In this document: positions 55,401-64,000 of the stretch, piece by piece
Layout: each line of letters begins with the position of its first letter
Numbering within the stretch: position 1 is the first letter of the stretch
Assembly: GCF_018320785.1 (NCBI RefSeq)
Contig: NC_054882.1
Span: 29,640,719-29,704,718 of the forward strand
Length of the DNA: 64,000 nt
Direction: 5' to 3'
Origin: Cheilinus undulatus
Lineage: Eukaryota; Chordata; Actinopteri; Labriformes; Labridae
Position numbers and translations under genes: made by a program
Notes under the pieces: generated by a model
The model's input: only the letters and a program-made list of their open reading frames with translations
The model's database searches: none
What the model was told of the DNA's origin: nothing

Positions 55401-57545
55401 CAGTCAGTGGGTGTACCAGTTCTTTTGCCCATTGACAGCTGAGACCACTCCCACCTTTAATGCACCCTGTGACCCATAAAGGATAAGTGATAAAGATAAT
55501 GGATGGAAAGATCTAAAAGGTTAGAATTCTGGTATGAGGCGTGCAGATGGCCTGGCAGTTTAAGGCGCTACCCATGTATGTGGGCAGACCGTGTTTGAAT
55601 CCGGCCTGTGCATGCATGCCTCTCCCCACTCTCTCTCATTTTTCCAACTCTATCCAAAAAAAAAAAAAAAAAATCTGGTATAGGACACCTTACCAAGCAA
55701 TTACTGTCAACCATTTGTAGACATTCAAAATCATTAAAACATTAAGATATCAAAACCATACAAATTCATAATGTCATGGAGGAAAAACAGAATGTGGTTA
55801 AAAGGAAACACATGCAGTTTTTGGAGTCTAACGAATGCTTGAACTCTAGTTGAGATTTAATGAGTCTTTTTCAACAGTGGCTTTCTCTTTGCCACTCTCT
55901 TTGACTGGGGAAGAATGTGGGCCGGGCGACAGTCATAGAGTCTCTCCTATCTCAGCTGCTGAAGCTTGTAACTCATTCAGAGCAGTCACAGGTGTCTTAG
56001 TGGCCTCTCTCACTAGTCTCCTTCTTGCTCAGTCACTCAGTTTGTGAGGACGGCATGATCTAAGCAGATTTACACAAGTGCCATATTCCTTCCATTTCTT
56101 GATGATGGATTTAACTACACTCCGGGGGATGTTCAGTGCCTTTGAAATGTCTTATGTATCCATCCCCTGACATATACTTTTCAATAACCTTCTCTCTGAG
56201 TTTCTCGTGGTGTTACTTTGTATTCATGGTGTAATGGTAGCCAGGAATACTGATAAATTTAGTGACTGGACTTTACAGACACTGGTATCTTTATAGTATC
56301 ATAACTTGAGACACATTTACAGGAGTCAGGTGTTTCCCATTTCACTAGTTGTAAGACTACTAGCACCAATTGTCTGGACCTCTGTTGAATTAGGTCAGTC
56401 ACTCTAAGGGGGATGAATATTTATGCAATTACTTATTTTATCTCCCACACATCATGACTGATTTATAAAACCAAAAAAAGGGATGAATCCTTTTTATAGG
56501 CACTAGTGTTTGGGGGTTTACAGCAAATAGACTCGGGGCCCCAAAACATGCTCATAAAAACTGAATAATAATGCCTGAGGCTTTGACATTTTGTAAATGT
56601 ATTTCTTTAACTGACTGCAAATCAAAAAAAATTCTGCTGATGCTATAAACTGACCTCCACCATAGGCTTTTGGTAGACATTTTGGCTAAGCTGTTCGGTG
56701 CCTGTGATGGAGCTGTCCCTCTGCAGGGCCTGCAGGGCTGTACCAGGAACTGCAGAGCCATATCGTGATTCAAGGGCCTGTGGAGCAGCTGGTTTGGCTC
56801 TTAGCATGCTGATTACATCTTCTCTGGCCTGAAAGCACACAAACAGAGAAATACCAATGTTTTAGTATATGCTGGGGATGAGTGTGGTTGCTCTTTCTGA
56901 AAACCTCTCTGAAGAGGCATATTTGTTTATTTAATCATGCAATGAAATTGGTGACGCATTATGAGTGTAACTTTTTACTGTAATGTCTGCAGATGAATTA
57001 CATTTGAGGTTGTCGGTTGCATCATAGAATCACTTGGAAAGCACCTCTTGTTTTCTCTGACATGTTAAACTGCCACTTTCAACCACAAGATAGAGCTATT
57101 GTGCAAAAAAATGCAGCCCTGTTCCAATTCCAGTGAAAGCATGAGCACTTTAAGCACAGTAGCTTTCCCAGTATTGTTCTCCTCCCCTCATAATAATCTC
57201 TTCTCCACTTTAACAGCAGGTCAAAAGTCAAAAAGATATTATTAAAACACAATAAATCATCAGCCAGCTCACCTGAACCTCTCCTTCCATAATTCCCAGC
57301 AGCCTCAGCAGATCCTCTTTGGACAGATCCATGATATCCCCTCTTTTTTCTCCAGCCTCAGGAGAATCACACAGCAGCTTCTCTTTATCGGAGATCACCT
57401 CAACCTCTTCCTTCTCCTGAACCTTGGTGATCAGGCTCTTTACAGGGAGACCCACTTCCTGCTCTTGGCTGATGTCACGGTCCCCCTGTGGAACACCAAG
57501 CACCCCACTGGCCGGGCTCTCCACCCCGCTGCTTTTGGACCTCAT
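40263..57545 (-). CDS. filip1: Filamin A-interacting protein 1 (complete coding region, 5 coding exons)
   Basis: FILIP1 binds filamins and controls their stability, affecting neuronal migration and muscle cytoskeleton. Five coding exons join to 1205 aa (human 1213). Residues 1-70 are a variable, acidic N-terminus. [18 protein letters not shown] (about 74-91) opens the CortBP2/CTTNBP2-like N-terminal domain. Residues about 150-800 are continuous coiled coil with many E/K/L heptads, including [19 protein letters not shown]. The C-terminal third is Ser/Pro/Thr-rich with conserved islands ([59 protein letters not shown]) and ends with [13 protein letters not shown] and [21 protein letters not shown]1L is the nearest paralogue, but the C-terminal tail and neighbours tmem30a and cox7a2 identify FILIP1. 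5' UTR exons upstream were not located. Confidence 0.97.
40464..41537. other. Left part of filip1 intron 4: nothing seen
   Basis: Intron sequence between the last exon and the Tc1-like copy, without recognised features. 42672-43264, on the other side of the copy, is also blank. Confidence 0.5.
41538..42671 (-). mobile_element. Tc1-like transposon with long inverted repeats (IR/DR type), decayed
   Basis: Both ends carry AAGGCCTA-type termini and, about 180 bases inward on the left, a second copy of the CACCCCCTT...TAAATATTCACC motif. Its complement AAGGGGGTGAATGTTTATGC lies at 42562-42581. Minus-strand transposase remnants include [20 protein letters not shown] near 42060-42000 and [11 protein letters not shown] near 41965. 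Frames are broken. It lies in filip1 intron 4. Confidence 0.8.
41890..42316 (-). pseudogene. Tc1-like transposase remnant
   Basis: Minus-strand fragments [20 protein letters not shown] (HTH/linker region) and [10 protein letters not shown] ... GGSIMLWGC (DDE catalytic core) lie in different frames. The large remainder of the enzyme is missing. Confidence 0.75.
43265..46055 (-). CDS. filip1: filip1 coding exon 4, giant coiled-coil exon
   Basis: A 2791-base exon encodes residues 209-1139, about three-quarters of the protein. The acceptor CTCTAG at 46056-46057 supplies the last base of a split Arg codon. The exon ends PAQNT at ACA|GTAAGT; reading on past this donor would meet a stop after about ten residues. 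It runs from [19 protein letters not shown] through the coiled coil into the Ser/Pro-rich region. Confidence 0.96.
46056..48003. other. filip1 intron 3, first segment: nothing seen
   Basis: About 1.95 kb of intron next to the giant exon with no recognised repeat, exon or RNA. Confidence 0.5.
48004..49165. mobile_element. Palindromic non-autonomous DNA element with telomere-like interior
   Basis: The left end reads GTAACATTTTATTTTGGTGG. The right end on the minus strand reads GTAGCACTTTATTTTAGTAA. Similarity continues inward for about 110 bases on each side (AATAAGGT, TACCAAGTAATA). The interior, about 48220-49030, is filled with TTAGGG-like runs and an about 100-bp unit beginning TAAAATACCACCTAATTATC. 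No ORF. It lies in filip1 intron 3. Confidence 0.75.
48225..49035. repeat. TTAGGG-like satellite, about 100-bp units
   Basis: CCACCTAATTATCATAGAA-type anchors recur at about 48503, 48605, 48688, 48790 and 48895. Between them are degenerate GGTTAGGG runs. Anchors ending GAACTGCCAC and GAAATACCAC alternate, so a roughly 190-200-bp dimer is the higher-order unit. Interstitial, inside the palindromic element. Confidence 0.75.
49166..50993. other. filip1 intron 3, middle segment: nothing seen
   Basis: No recognised element or exon between the palindromic element and the SINE. Confidence 0.5.
51007..51368 (+). mobile_element. tRNA-related SINE with perfect target-site duplication
   Basis: A 362-bp element begins GCGGCATGGCGGCACAGAGG and has a pol III B-box-like GGTTCACTTCC at 51060-51070. 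The body is the common teleost type with GTCTGCATGTTCTCCCTGTG. It ends in AGAAAATGGATGGATGGA. The 13-bp duplication TAAACTCCCAGTT is identical at 50994-51006 and 51369-51381, indicating a fairly recent insertion in filip1 intron 3. Confidence 0.9.
51480..51830. repeat. GCTAA/TTAGC-rich low-complexity tract
   Basis: Dozens of AGCTAA, GCTAAC and TAGCT motifs in both orientations, such as CTAAAGCTAACATAGCTA, make this stretch self-complementary. No unit length is stable. Confidence 0.65.
52621..52700. repeat. (ATTC)n and (ATGT)n microsatellites
   Basis: ATTC units at 52621-52640 and about six ATGT units at 52675-52700, separated by AT-rich ATTT repeats. Confidence 0.9.
52770..52885. repeat. Dispersed fish repeat fragment
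   Basis: AATCAATCTTTGTTTGTATA GCTCC, then AAAGTTATCTCATGACACTT and GGCAGGTCTAGACC, is a sequence seen very often in teleost genomes, probably a retroelement tail. No boundaries are visible. Confidence 0.5.
53964..54210. repeat. Polypyrimidine-rich tract in filip1 intron 3
   Basis: The plus strand is strongly C/T-rich for about 250 bases (for example CTCCACCTCCCTCCTCCTCC). On the filip1 sense strand this is a purine-rich stretch. No coding similarity. The rest of 51831-54614 is blank apart from the microsatellites and repeat fragment listed. Confidence 0.55.
54615..54793 (-). CDS. filip1: filip1 coding exon 3
   Basis: Residues 150-208: [20 protein letters not shown] to NLLEQERE. It contains [19 protein letters not shown] and [17 protein letters not shown], nearly identical to human. 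Donor AG|GTGAGG, phase 2. Confidence 0.95.
54898..55312. mobile_element. Possible non-autonomous DNA element
   Basis: The left side AGGGGCATAGCTAGGGATTT and the right side, on the minus strand, GGGCATAGCACAGGGGGAAA look like imperfect inverted ends of a fish family. Target duplications are not evident and there is no ORF. Confidence 0.35.
55380..55510 (+). repeat. Decayed 3' part of the GGATGGA-tailed SINE
   Basis: GGCCAGTCAGTGGGTGTACC ... CACCCTGTGACCC ... AAAGATAATGGATGGA resembles the 3' third of the complete SINE at 51007-51368, with many substitutions. Confidence 0.55.
55536..55673 (+). mobile_element. tRNA-derived SINE with poly-A tail
   Basis: The A-box region is GGCCTGGCAGTTTAAGGCGC and the B-box is GTTTGAATCC. 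The rest is the usual CCCCACTCTCTCTC body and a 19-base A tail. TCTGGTAT flanks it at 55528-55535 and 55674-55681 as a short target duplication. It lies in filip1 intron 2. Confidence 0.8.
55845..56508 (-). mobile_element. Truncated Tc1-like copy, same family as 41538-42671
   Basis: It shares GTGTCTTAGTGGCCTCTCTC and AGTCTCCTTCTTGCTCAGTC with the other copies. It ends with the inverted-repeat motif AAGGGGGATGAATATTTATG and a terminal CTTTTTATAGGCACTAGTG. Only the transposase 5' half (minus strand) and one end remain. Confidence 0.7.
56655..56828 (-). CDS. filip1: filip1 coding exon 2
   Basis: Residues 92-149: [20 protein letters not shown] to VYQKPMVE; human has AREDVIHMLKTEKTKPEVLE and VYEKPISE. 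Phase 0-0. Confidence 0.94.
56829..57272. other. filip1 intron 1 (coding): nothing seen
   Basis: 444-base intron with no recognised feature. Confidence 0.55.
57273..57545 (-). CDS. filip1: filip1 coding exon 1
   Basis: ATG at 57545 encodes residues 1-91: [14 protein letters not shown] to GIMEGEVQ. An acceptor (ATGGTGCAG|GTAGAGG) at 57552 puts seven bases of 5' UTR in front, so the true first exon lies further upstream. Donor CAG|GTGAGC, phase 0. Confidence 0.94.
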
Positions 57546-57806
57546 CCTCTACCTGCACCATAGGGAAGGGAACAGGATTTTTTATGATTTTTTGCCATTC
57601 TTGTTTCAGATAAAAATTGTATGCCTGCTGTTATATGTGATACTATGCTGGTTTATTGCTACACTCTACTCTTAGTTTTATAACTTTGGCCTTGACTACA
57701 TGTCCTCATAATGTCTTATAAGCTTTTTTACTGACGAGCTCTTCCAAAAACAGGTGTAGGTTTGTGAAAACATACCATAGCACTACAAATACACTTAATC
57801 ATAACT

Positions 57807-57877
57807 GGATCTGACTTACATTCCTAATCTGGTAAATACATCCATAATTACAACTGTGTTTGTGTTGTATGGCAACA
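57807..57877. repeat. Direct repeat, copy 1
   Basis: The block starting GGATCTGACTTACATTCCTA and ending in TTGTATGGCAACA recurs at 58628-58706 with a few substitutions and an 8-9-base insertion. This copy has no Tc1 sequence next to it. Confidence 0.75.
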
Positions 57878-58364
57878 TGTGCATTCCTTGCACATCCCGC
57901 TCTCTCACAGGTGCATCTCATGCTGAGCATTAATGGTTTGGAAGCATGTTTGTGGCACTCCTGGGTGCTCTAATCATCATTACTGACATTACAGGTCAGA
58001 ATCAATCCAGATCTTGAAAATAAATCTGTAGATGACAGACACTGAATTAAATTGTACTACATTAATCAACTCTAATGACACAAGTTGCGCTGAGGTGACC
58101 AGCAGCATGATGGTGTTGTAGCTTTGATTACTTAAACATACAGTGAGCTGGGAGTATAATATAGAGAGTAAATGGAGACTGGGGTGGGTTGAATCATTGA
58201 CTGGGCTCTGTTTCATCATGTTCATAAAAAATTGTTGGCCTGATGCCCGGCCCATTACTATTTAGAATTTTTGTGGAGCAAACATACTAAGGTTAGAAGG
58301 CATTTTGTGATGTTTATGGGTCAGAGTAATTTCTCATATAGATGTTGTTTATGTAGTTAAAGTT

Positions 58365-59290
58365 CCAGGCGATCAGGAATGAACAGCCCTTTTAAAGTCC
58401 AGCCACAAATTCTCTATTGGATTGAGGTCTGGGCTTTGACTCGGGCACTCTCCAAGCCTTCATGGGCACACTGCTGAGAAGCAACCCCACAGCATGATGC
58501 TGCCACCACTATGCCTCATAGTTGGGATGGTGTGTTTGGGGTGGTGTGCAGTGTTTGGTGTCCACAACATCTTACACACTGCTCTACTGGCCCACTCATA
58601 TCAAAGGAGAGGTGTGGTTTTTGGATTGGATCTGACTTACATTCTTAATCTGGTAAATTCATCCATAATTGCTACTGTGTTTACTGACAGTTGTTGTATG
58701 GTAACACTTTTCTATATTGCTGCAGTCATTTTACCCAGGGCCAGCAGCCAAGAAGCATCCCCACAGCATGATGCTGCCACCACCATGCTTAAAAGTGGGT
58801 ATGGTGTGTTTGTGCAGTGTTTGGCATCTGCCAAACACAGCGTCTTGTCTGATGACCAAAAATCACCATTTTTGTCTCATCAGACCAAAGACCTTTCTTC
58901 CAATTGACCATGGAATCCCACATGCCTTTGGCGAACTCTAGTTGATATTTAATGAGTTTTCTTCAACAGTGGCTTCCTCTTTGCCACTCTCCCATAAAGC
59001 TTTAAATGTTGAAGACCTCCTTCAGAGTAGGTGTCTTGGTGGCCTCCCTCACTAGTCTCCTTCTTGCTCAGTCACTCAGTTTGTGAGGACAGCCTGATCT
59101 AGGCAGATTTACACATGTGCCATCTTCCTTCCATTTCTTGATGATGGATTTAACTTTACTCTGGGGATGCTGAAACTTTTTTGTTTCCATCCCCTGTTGT
59201 ATACTTTTTAATAATCTTTAATCTGAGTTGCTTGGAGTGTTCTTTTGTCTTCACGGTGTAATGGTAGCCAGGAATACTGATCAACCACTT
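58365..59290 (-). mobile_element. Rearranged, internally duplicated Tc1-like fragments
   Basis: Two pieces of the same Tc1 family (58365-58600 and 58735-59290) both contain the CCCCACAGCATGATGCTGCC segment, which is the complement of the HGGSIMLWG transposase core. They are separated by the second copy of the 75-bp direct repeat (58628-58706). Transposase frames on the minus strand are broken. Confidence 0.7.
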
Positions 59291-62200
59291 TTTGTGCACT
59301 CTCAATAGCAAGTTTACTGCACTCAAGCAGATGGAAAGTGCAGAGTGCATTTGGCTTACAATAGAGTAGCTTACCAGTAATTGTGGCAGTAAGTTCAATG
59401 GAGATTAGCTTCACATGAGTTTTTAATCCTATTTAGTTAGCTATTTCCTCTTTAATACAAATGCAGGAATACACTTCTCCAGTTGTTTCCTCATAACAGG
59501 CAAATAAGTCTTGATTTGAAGGCTTGAAAGTGGGGATTTACTGCATCCATGAAGATGCACAGAAGGCATTAGGGTAGAGGTGTGTGGATTTGTATTAGGG
59601 GAAATGATTGTGTGTGCAGTTTGATTTCTATAACGCCAGCCTTGAGGCTGTAAACTCTAGGAGATGGATTTTACAAGACGTCAAGACAGAAAACACTCAG
59701 AAACTACTGAAGCTCTCTTACATCTTATATGCTCAATTATGATGGCCACTAATGTATTAAAAAAAAATCACCTAAAATGTGATGCACACACACAACTGTC
59801 TTGAGATAAAAATCATTTTGTGACAACCTGTAATCAGGAAAGGCCCCAAGTAAAACATAAACAACAATTTGGATTAGTTCATCTAACAACAGTGATGAAG
59901 AACTCTTATGTTATTTCTAAATCTTGGGAAGGGAGTGGATGAAGGCTTTTTGGTTCACGCTGGGAAAATTGTTTATCTTTCCTTGTAATAATGGTCTGCA
60001 AGGTCAAGAATGCCGTGAATTCTAATGACGCTTAAAAACCAAACTCTTTGAATCTCACCTGTTTCCAGGAAAAAGACCTGAGCACATTAGAGGGAGGAGT
60101 GCAAGATAACAACAAATGCATTTGAGTTCAAACAGAAAAGATCTGACAATCACTTTAAATGCATTCCTTATCGTAGTTGTGGAAGTTCACAGAGTGCACG
60201 TTAGCTCCAAGGAGAGCCCACTCTCGAAGATTTATTGCAGTGCCTTCCTTCCTGTGCAGAACTATTAGTTTCAGCTGTGGGTAAACTATCAATGAGTTAA
60301 AAGTAACAGCACAGTAGTGTATACAAGTACTTATAGTGTTCATTCTACCATTCAAGCAGTGCCAGAGAGTTTGAATACCTGGAGGAATGCCCAGTGGTAG
60401 AGGACATGAACTGGCACTGGACAGGAGTGATGAAACACAGAGACATGTGCGCTGCTGTAAATGACACGGGCAGTGGGCCTAAGTACGGCGACAAAACGGT
60501 TGACACCGAGTTAGGCACAGACTTTATTTTTAATATCTGGGCTGAAGCCATGAAAATTCAGAGAGGCTACTGTAACAGCTCCTTGTTTTGCAGAGCCTAT
60601 CTTGGTCAACAGAGCACTTAGAGTAGTGTGAGGTGAGCATAGGAGGCATAGTGACTATAAAAAGCTGTGATAAAATAATGAGTCAATAAACATCAGCCAT
60701 ATTCACACAGTGGTCATCTGTAAATCATTCAAGGTTTCTGATTTTTACACTTTAAATCTGGTTGTAAGTCATTTGTTGTGCAGTCCACATGGGGCCATGG
60801 TGTCCAATCACGACCCAATCAGCTTCTTCCAAATGGTAGTGTGATTTCATGCATGTTTGATATTTTGGTCATACAATTGCACAAACACAGTTAAGAGCAG
60901 TCACAAGTAGTTTCCCGGACTACAAGGCTATTTTTCCTGATTGCAAGAGAACAAACAGTCAGGCAGCATTTGAAAGCACTGTGACAACAGCCCAGCAGCA
61001 AAGAAAAATGTAGTGCAGCAGACCTACCACCATAGAACATAGATGTTTAGATTTAGCTTGCTAGTTACCTTGCCTTCATTGGGGATGCAGAGTGAGGAGA
61101 TGCAGAGTACACATGAGAGAGGAGGGTTAATGACATATCTGTAGTGCACAGAAATCAAACTTATTTTTCCATGTGTGGAAGTTTTCAAAGGAAACTTCAC
61201 TGGCAATTGTCATTACCCCATCTGAATTCAGCTCATACAGTTAGCACTCAGCTCACTAGCCTTGATCCTCATACCAGCCCACCTGAGATTTTTATTTAGC
61301 CTCTTGTACACATGGCACTGTTGTGGTCACTAGTGTCATATATGCAAGACCTAATTGGTGGGAAGCTCATCCCATCCTTGCCGTCTCTCCCCACCTACCA
61401 CCCACTTGGAAGCTCTAATAATGACTTCCATTGCCACTGTGAAAGCTAGAGGAGAAATAATGCACCCTGAGACTATGTGATACTAAACTGAATGCATTTG
61501 CCGAATCTAAAAATACAACATGTAAATTCCTATTCTCGGCCGTCTGCTCTCTCCAGCCTCTTGGGATAGATCGTCTCCCATACTGACCTTAGTAATCACC
61601 ACAGAACTCTCCACGTATCTCTGGATCTGAATGAGTCTTTCTTAAATGCTTCTCACCCTCTGTTTAAGCTGCCACCCCATCAGTGCCATCCACTTCCCTT
61701 ATACCTCTTCCATCCCTGTCCTCCTCAGTGCCAGAGTTGCTGATATCCTTGAAACTGTGGTTTTCTACCTGCCGTTGGATTTCAGTTGACTGACCTGACT
61801 GACTTCTCAAGACGTATTGATTAATGCGGTGACGACGCACTCCTTTTACCAGACCATCTTATTACACAACGGGTCACTTTTACTCATTTGTCACATTTAC
61901 AACTGTACCGCTATTTAGGCTACAGTGAAAATCCATAAGGAATTTTCATCTGCAAAATTCGACAATTATTGAATCAATTTCAAACTCTTTCTGTCTTAAG
62001 TCGCCTGTGCTGGTAAGTCATTTAGCATGCGGGGTCTTCTAAACTTTTAACAGGTAACAACTTGCTGTATCTTGGAACCACACAATTAAAACAGTACTGA
62101 ACTTTAAGCACAGCTGGGGGATGCTAAAACACTGAGTAGAGCAAAGAGAAACAAATGAATTTAGATTTAAGCCATTTAATCCATTCTTGTAAAAATTACA

Positions 62201-64000
62201 TTAGTTTACTTTAACTAAGTTCAACACAATGTAAAGTTTGATATAAAATACTGATTAATAAATTTAAGGGACAACATTTAGTTTGACAAGACTGTCATGA
62301 GTTCTTTCAGGCATTTAAGCCGACTGATGACAAATCTTTGATCTATCTTTACTTGTCACTTTAGTCTTGATTGCATGAATTCCCCAGAGCACCAAACTGG
62401 GATTCATAAAGCAAGTGGTCGGCATTCCAGTCTGACATGCAACATTCCCAGTTGTCTTTATGGAAAATTGACGAGAGTAGCCGGACAATGGCCCTTTACT
62501 CAGAGGCTTTACGCCAACCTGCCACAATGCCCATACACTGTGATGACATCTTAACTATCGGCACAATGTGACAGATTGTCTGGCATCCAATCCAGAGTGC
62601 TTTATTACATAAAAGGATGGCCCAAGGCCTCAGGCAAGGCCTGCATCTAAATTTAAAGCAAGACCCCAAATCTATGCCATGGTTTGGGCAAGTCCAGCTG
62701 TCACATTAGGGAGTATTTATAGAGCCAAAGAAACACATGCTATGGCCTATAATTAAAAAGGGGTTATAATATTTCTGTCATTAATGGGCAAGTAATTCTG
62801 TATCTTTTAACTTATTCAGAGAGAATGCAGTAGTTTTTTAGACTGCATAAGTTGGGAGTAGACAGTGATGAACATCATTATCTATGATAAATGCTTTGCA
62901 GTATATTTCAAACAGCTGTTTGATATGTGGATTAGTCAGTCAATGGAAGATTAAGTGAAAGGAGGTCGATCAGGTGTTCGATTATGTAGCAAATATGCTA
63001 AATTCAAAGTGGTGTCAGCCTCCCCAGAGTGAAGACTGGCCTCTTATCATTTTTTTTTAGCTTTAGGTTTAATATCATCCGATTATGGACTGCTAGTTAG
63101 AAAAATTGGACACTTCAAGTCATGCAAGGGCATCTGTTACTACAAGCTGTTCTCAACAACATGTTGACACCTGCATACATTTGTTTGCAGATATTCTACT
63201 TATAGAGACAACATTTAGAATTTTTGGTTTAATCTTTAAATTAATCAAAAATGGCGTCTCATATGTTATATTTTTTGTTATTTTTTAAGTAGTTACATTA
63301 CCTCAAATGTCTCAGAAAGTACTCAAAGCTAGAGAAGTTCTTAGTTGTAGTAGTTGTAATGGTACACATCAATTCACAACAGCTGTCTTGACAGAGCCAC
63401 CAGTTACAAACACGATATATCGATACATGAAGGACTGTGGCATAAAGATGTTTCAGCTGCGACTGGAAGCTGCTGTTCTGTTGTTGTATTTCATACATGT
63501 TTTTTGCTTCTTACTAGACATTTCAAAGTTGAGCAGTCTACACTACAACCCAATTACTTTTTGCGTTGATTTGAGGATTTTCAAATCCATTCATTCACTC
63601 ATTCATTCATTCAGCATTAACAGCTTTTTTCAACACTATGACATGCCAGATAGACTGTTTCACATCCACTGCATGCATATGTATCACATTCATTTGATAA
63701 AACCTCCTATACAAGTGTTTGGGAAGGGCAGGACTTTAAAAAAAAATTCTCAAAAGGCAATTAGATGAATGTTTTGTCTGTGACATTCATGACAGGCCAA
63801 TTAGAGCGACAACACAAAGTAAGAGAGTAGACATGCGCAACTCCAGTGCTAACCTGAGCTATACAGGCTAGCTCTACCTTACCGTCTGAACGTCACAACT
63901 GGTCAGCGGTTAATATTCATGCTAAAGCCTATCAAGAGATGTGCAAAAACATCCTTTTTGCTAAGTGAAGCTTTCAGTGTGGCTCTTTGCTCTTGTTTAA
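59291..64000. other. filip1 upstream region: no gene recognised
   Basis: 4.7 kb without recognisable exons or transposon ends. Noncoding 5' exons of filip1, or its enhancers, may be here; a MEF2-like CTATAATTAA lies at 62747-62756. An ATTC repeat sits at 63588-63614. Open frames at 60394-60621 and 63307-63768 have no family resemblance. Confidence 0.45.
63588..63614. repeat. (ATTC)n microsatellite
   Basis: About six ATTC units with one interruption. Confidence 0.85.

Noticed and set aside
60394-60621. 75-codon plus-strand frame upstream of filip1
   Set aside because: No family recognised; may simply be part of a conserved noncoding stretch. Left unannotated as a gene.
63307-63768. 153-codon plus-strand frame near the right edge
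   Set aside because: Composition is dominated by His/Ile/Ser from simple ATTC-type repeats; no recognisable motif.

Overview
The window is vertebrate nuclear DNA, almost certainly from a ray-finned (teleost) fish. The genes are split into many short GT-AG exons, and the introns carry teleost-type Tc1, hAT-like and tRNA-SINE elements. The evidence for each gene is the conceptual translation joined across splice sites, with reading frame preserved at every junction, compared with what I know of the vertebrate families. No database search was run.

Four genes lie head to tail, all on the minus strand, so transcription runs from high to low coordinates: filip1 (coding exons 57545-40263, complete, 5 coding exons, 1205 aa), tmem30a (38634-34130, complete, 7 exons, 367 aa), cox7a2 (33002-29604, complete, 4 exons, 83 aa) and col12a1 (27437-1137, 5' part only, 24 coding exons, 1563 codons). 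This order matches the human 6q13-q14 block FILIP1-TMEM30A-COX7A2-COL12A1, also on one strand, so the block is ancestral. Teleosts often carry a/b duplicates of these genes. I cannot tell which copy this is, so the symbols have no suffix.

Region by region. 1-28.8 kb is col12a1: promoter and leader exon near 28.8 kb, signal-peptide exon at 27.4 kb, then FN3-1, vWA1, FN3-2, vWA2, FN3-3 to FN3-8, vWA3, FN3-9 and FN3-10. The rest of the protein (further FN3 domains, vWA4, TSPN, collagen helices) lies off the left edge. 28.9-29.4 kb is a very short intergenic gap. 29.4-33.0 kb is cox7a2. 34.1-38.6 kb is tmem30a. 40.2-57.6 kb is filip1, whose 8.6-kb intron holds a palindromic element with telomere-like repeats and a young SINE. 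57.6-64 kb is filip1 upstream DNA with rearranged Tc1 copies and no recognised gene.

The four products do not form one pathway. They are an extracellular-matrix collagen, a respiratory-chain subunit, a flippase chaperone and a filamin-binding cytoskeletal regulator. The most interesting observations are protein-level details in col12a1 (an RGD in vWA1, KGD where human has RGD, and splice phases that allow the short isoform) and several well-delimited mobile elements with visible inverted repeats and target-site duplications. I found no previously undescribed multigene system.
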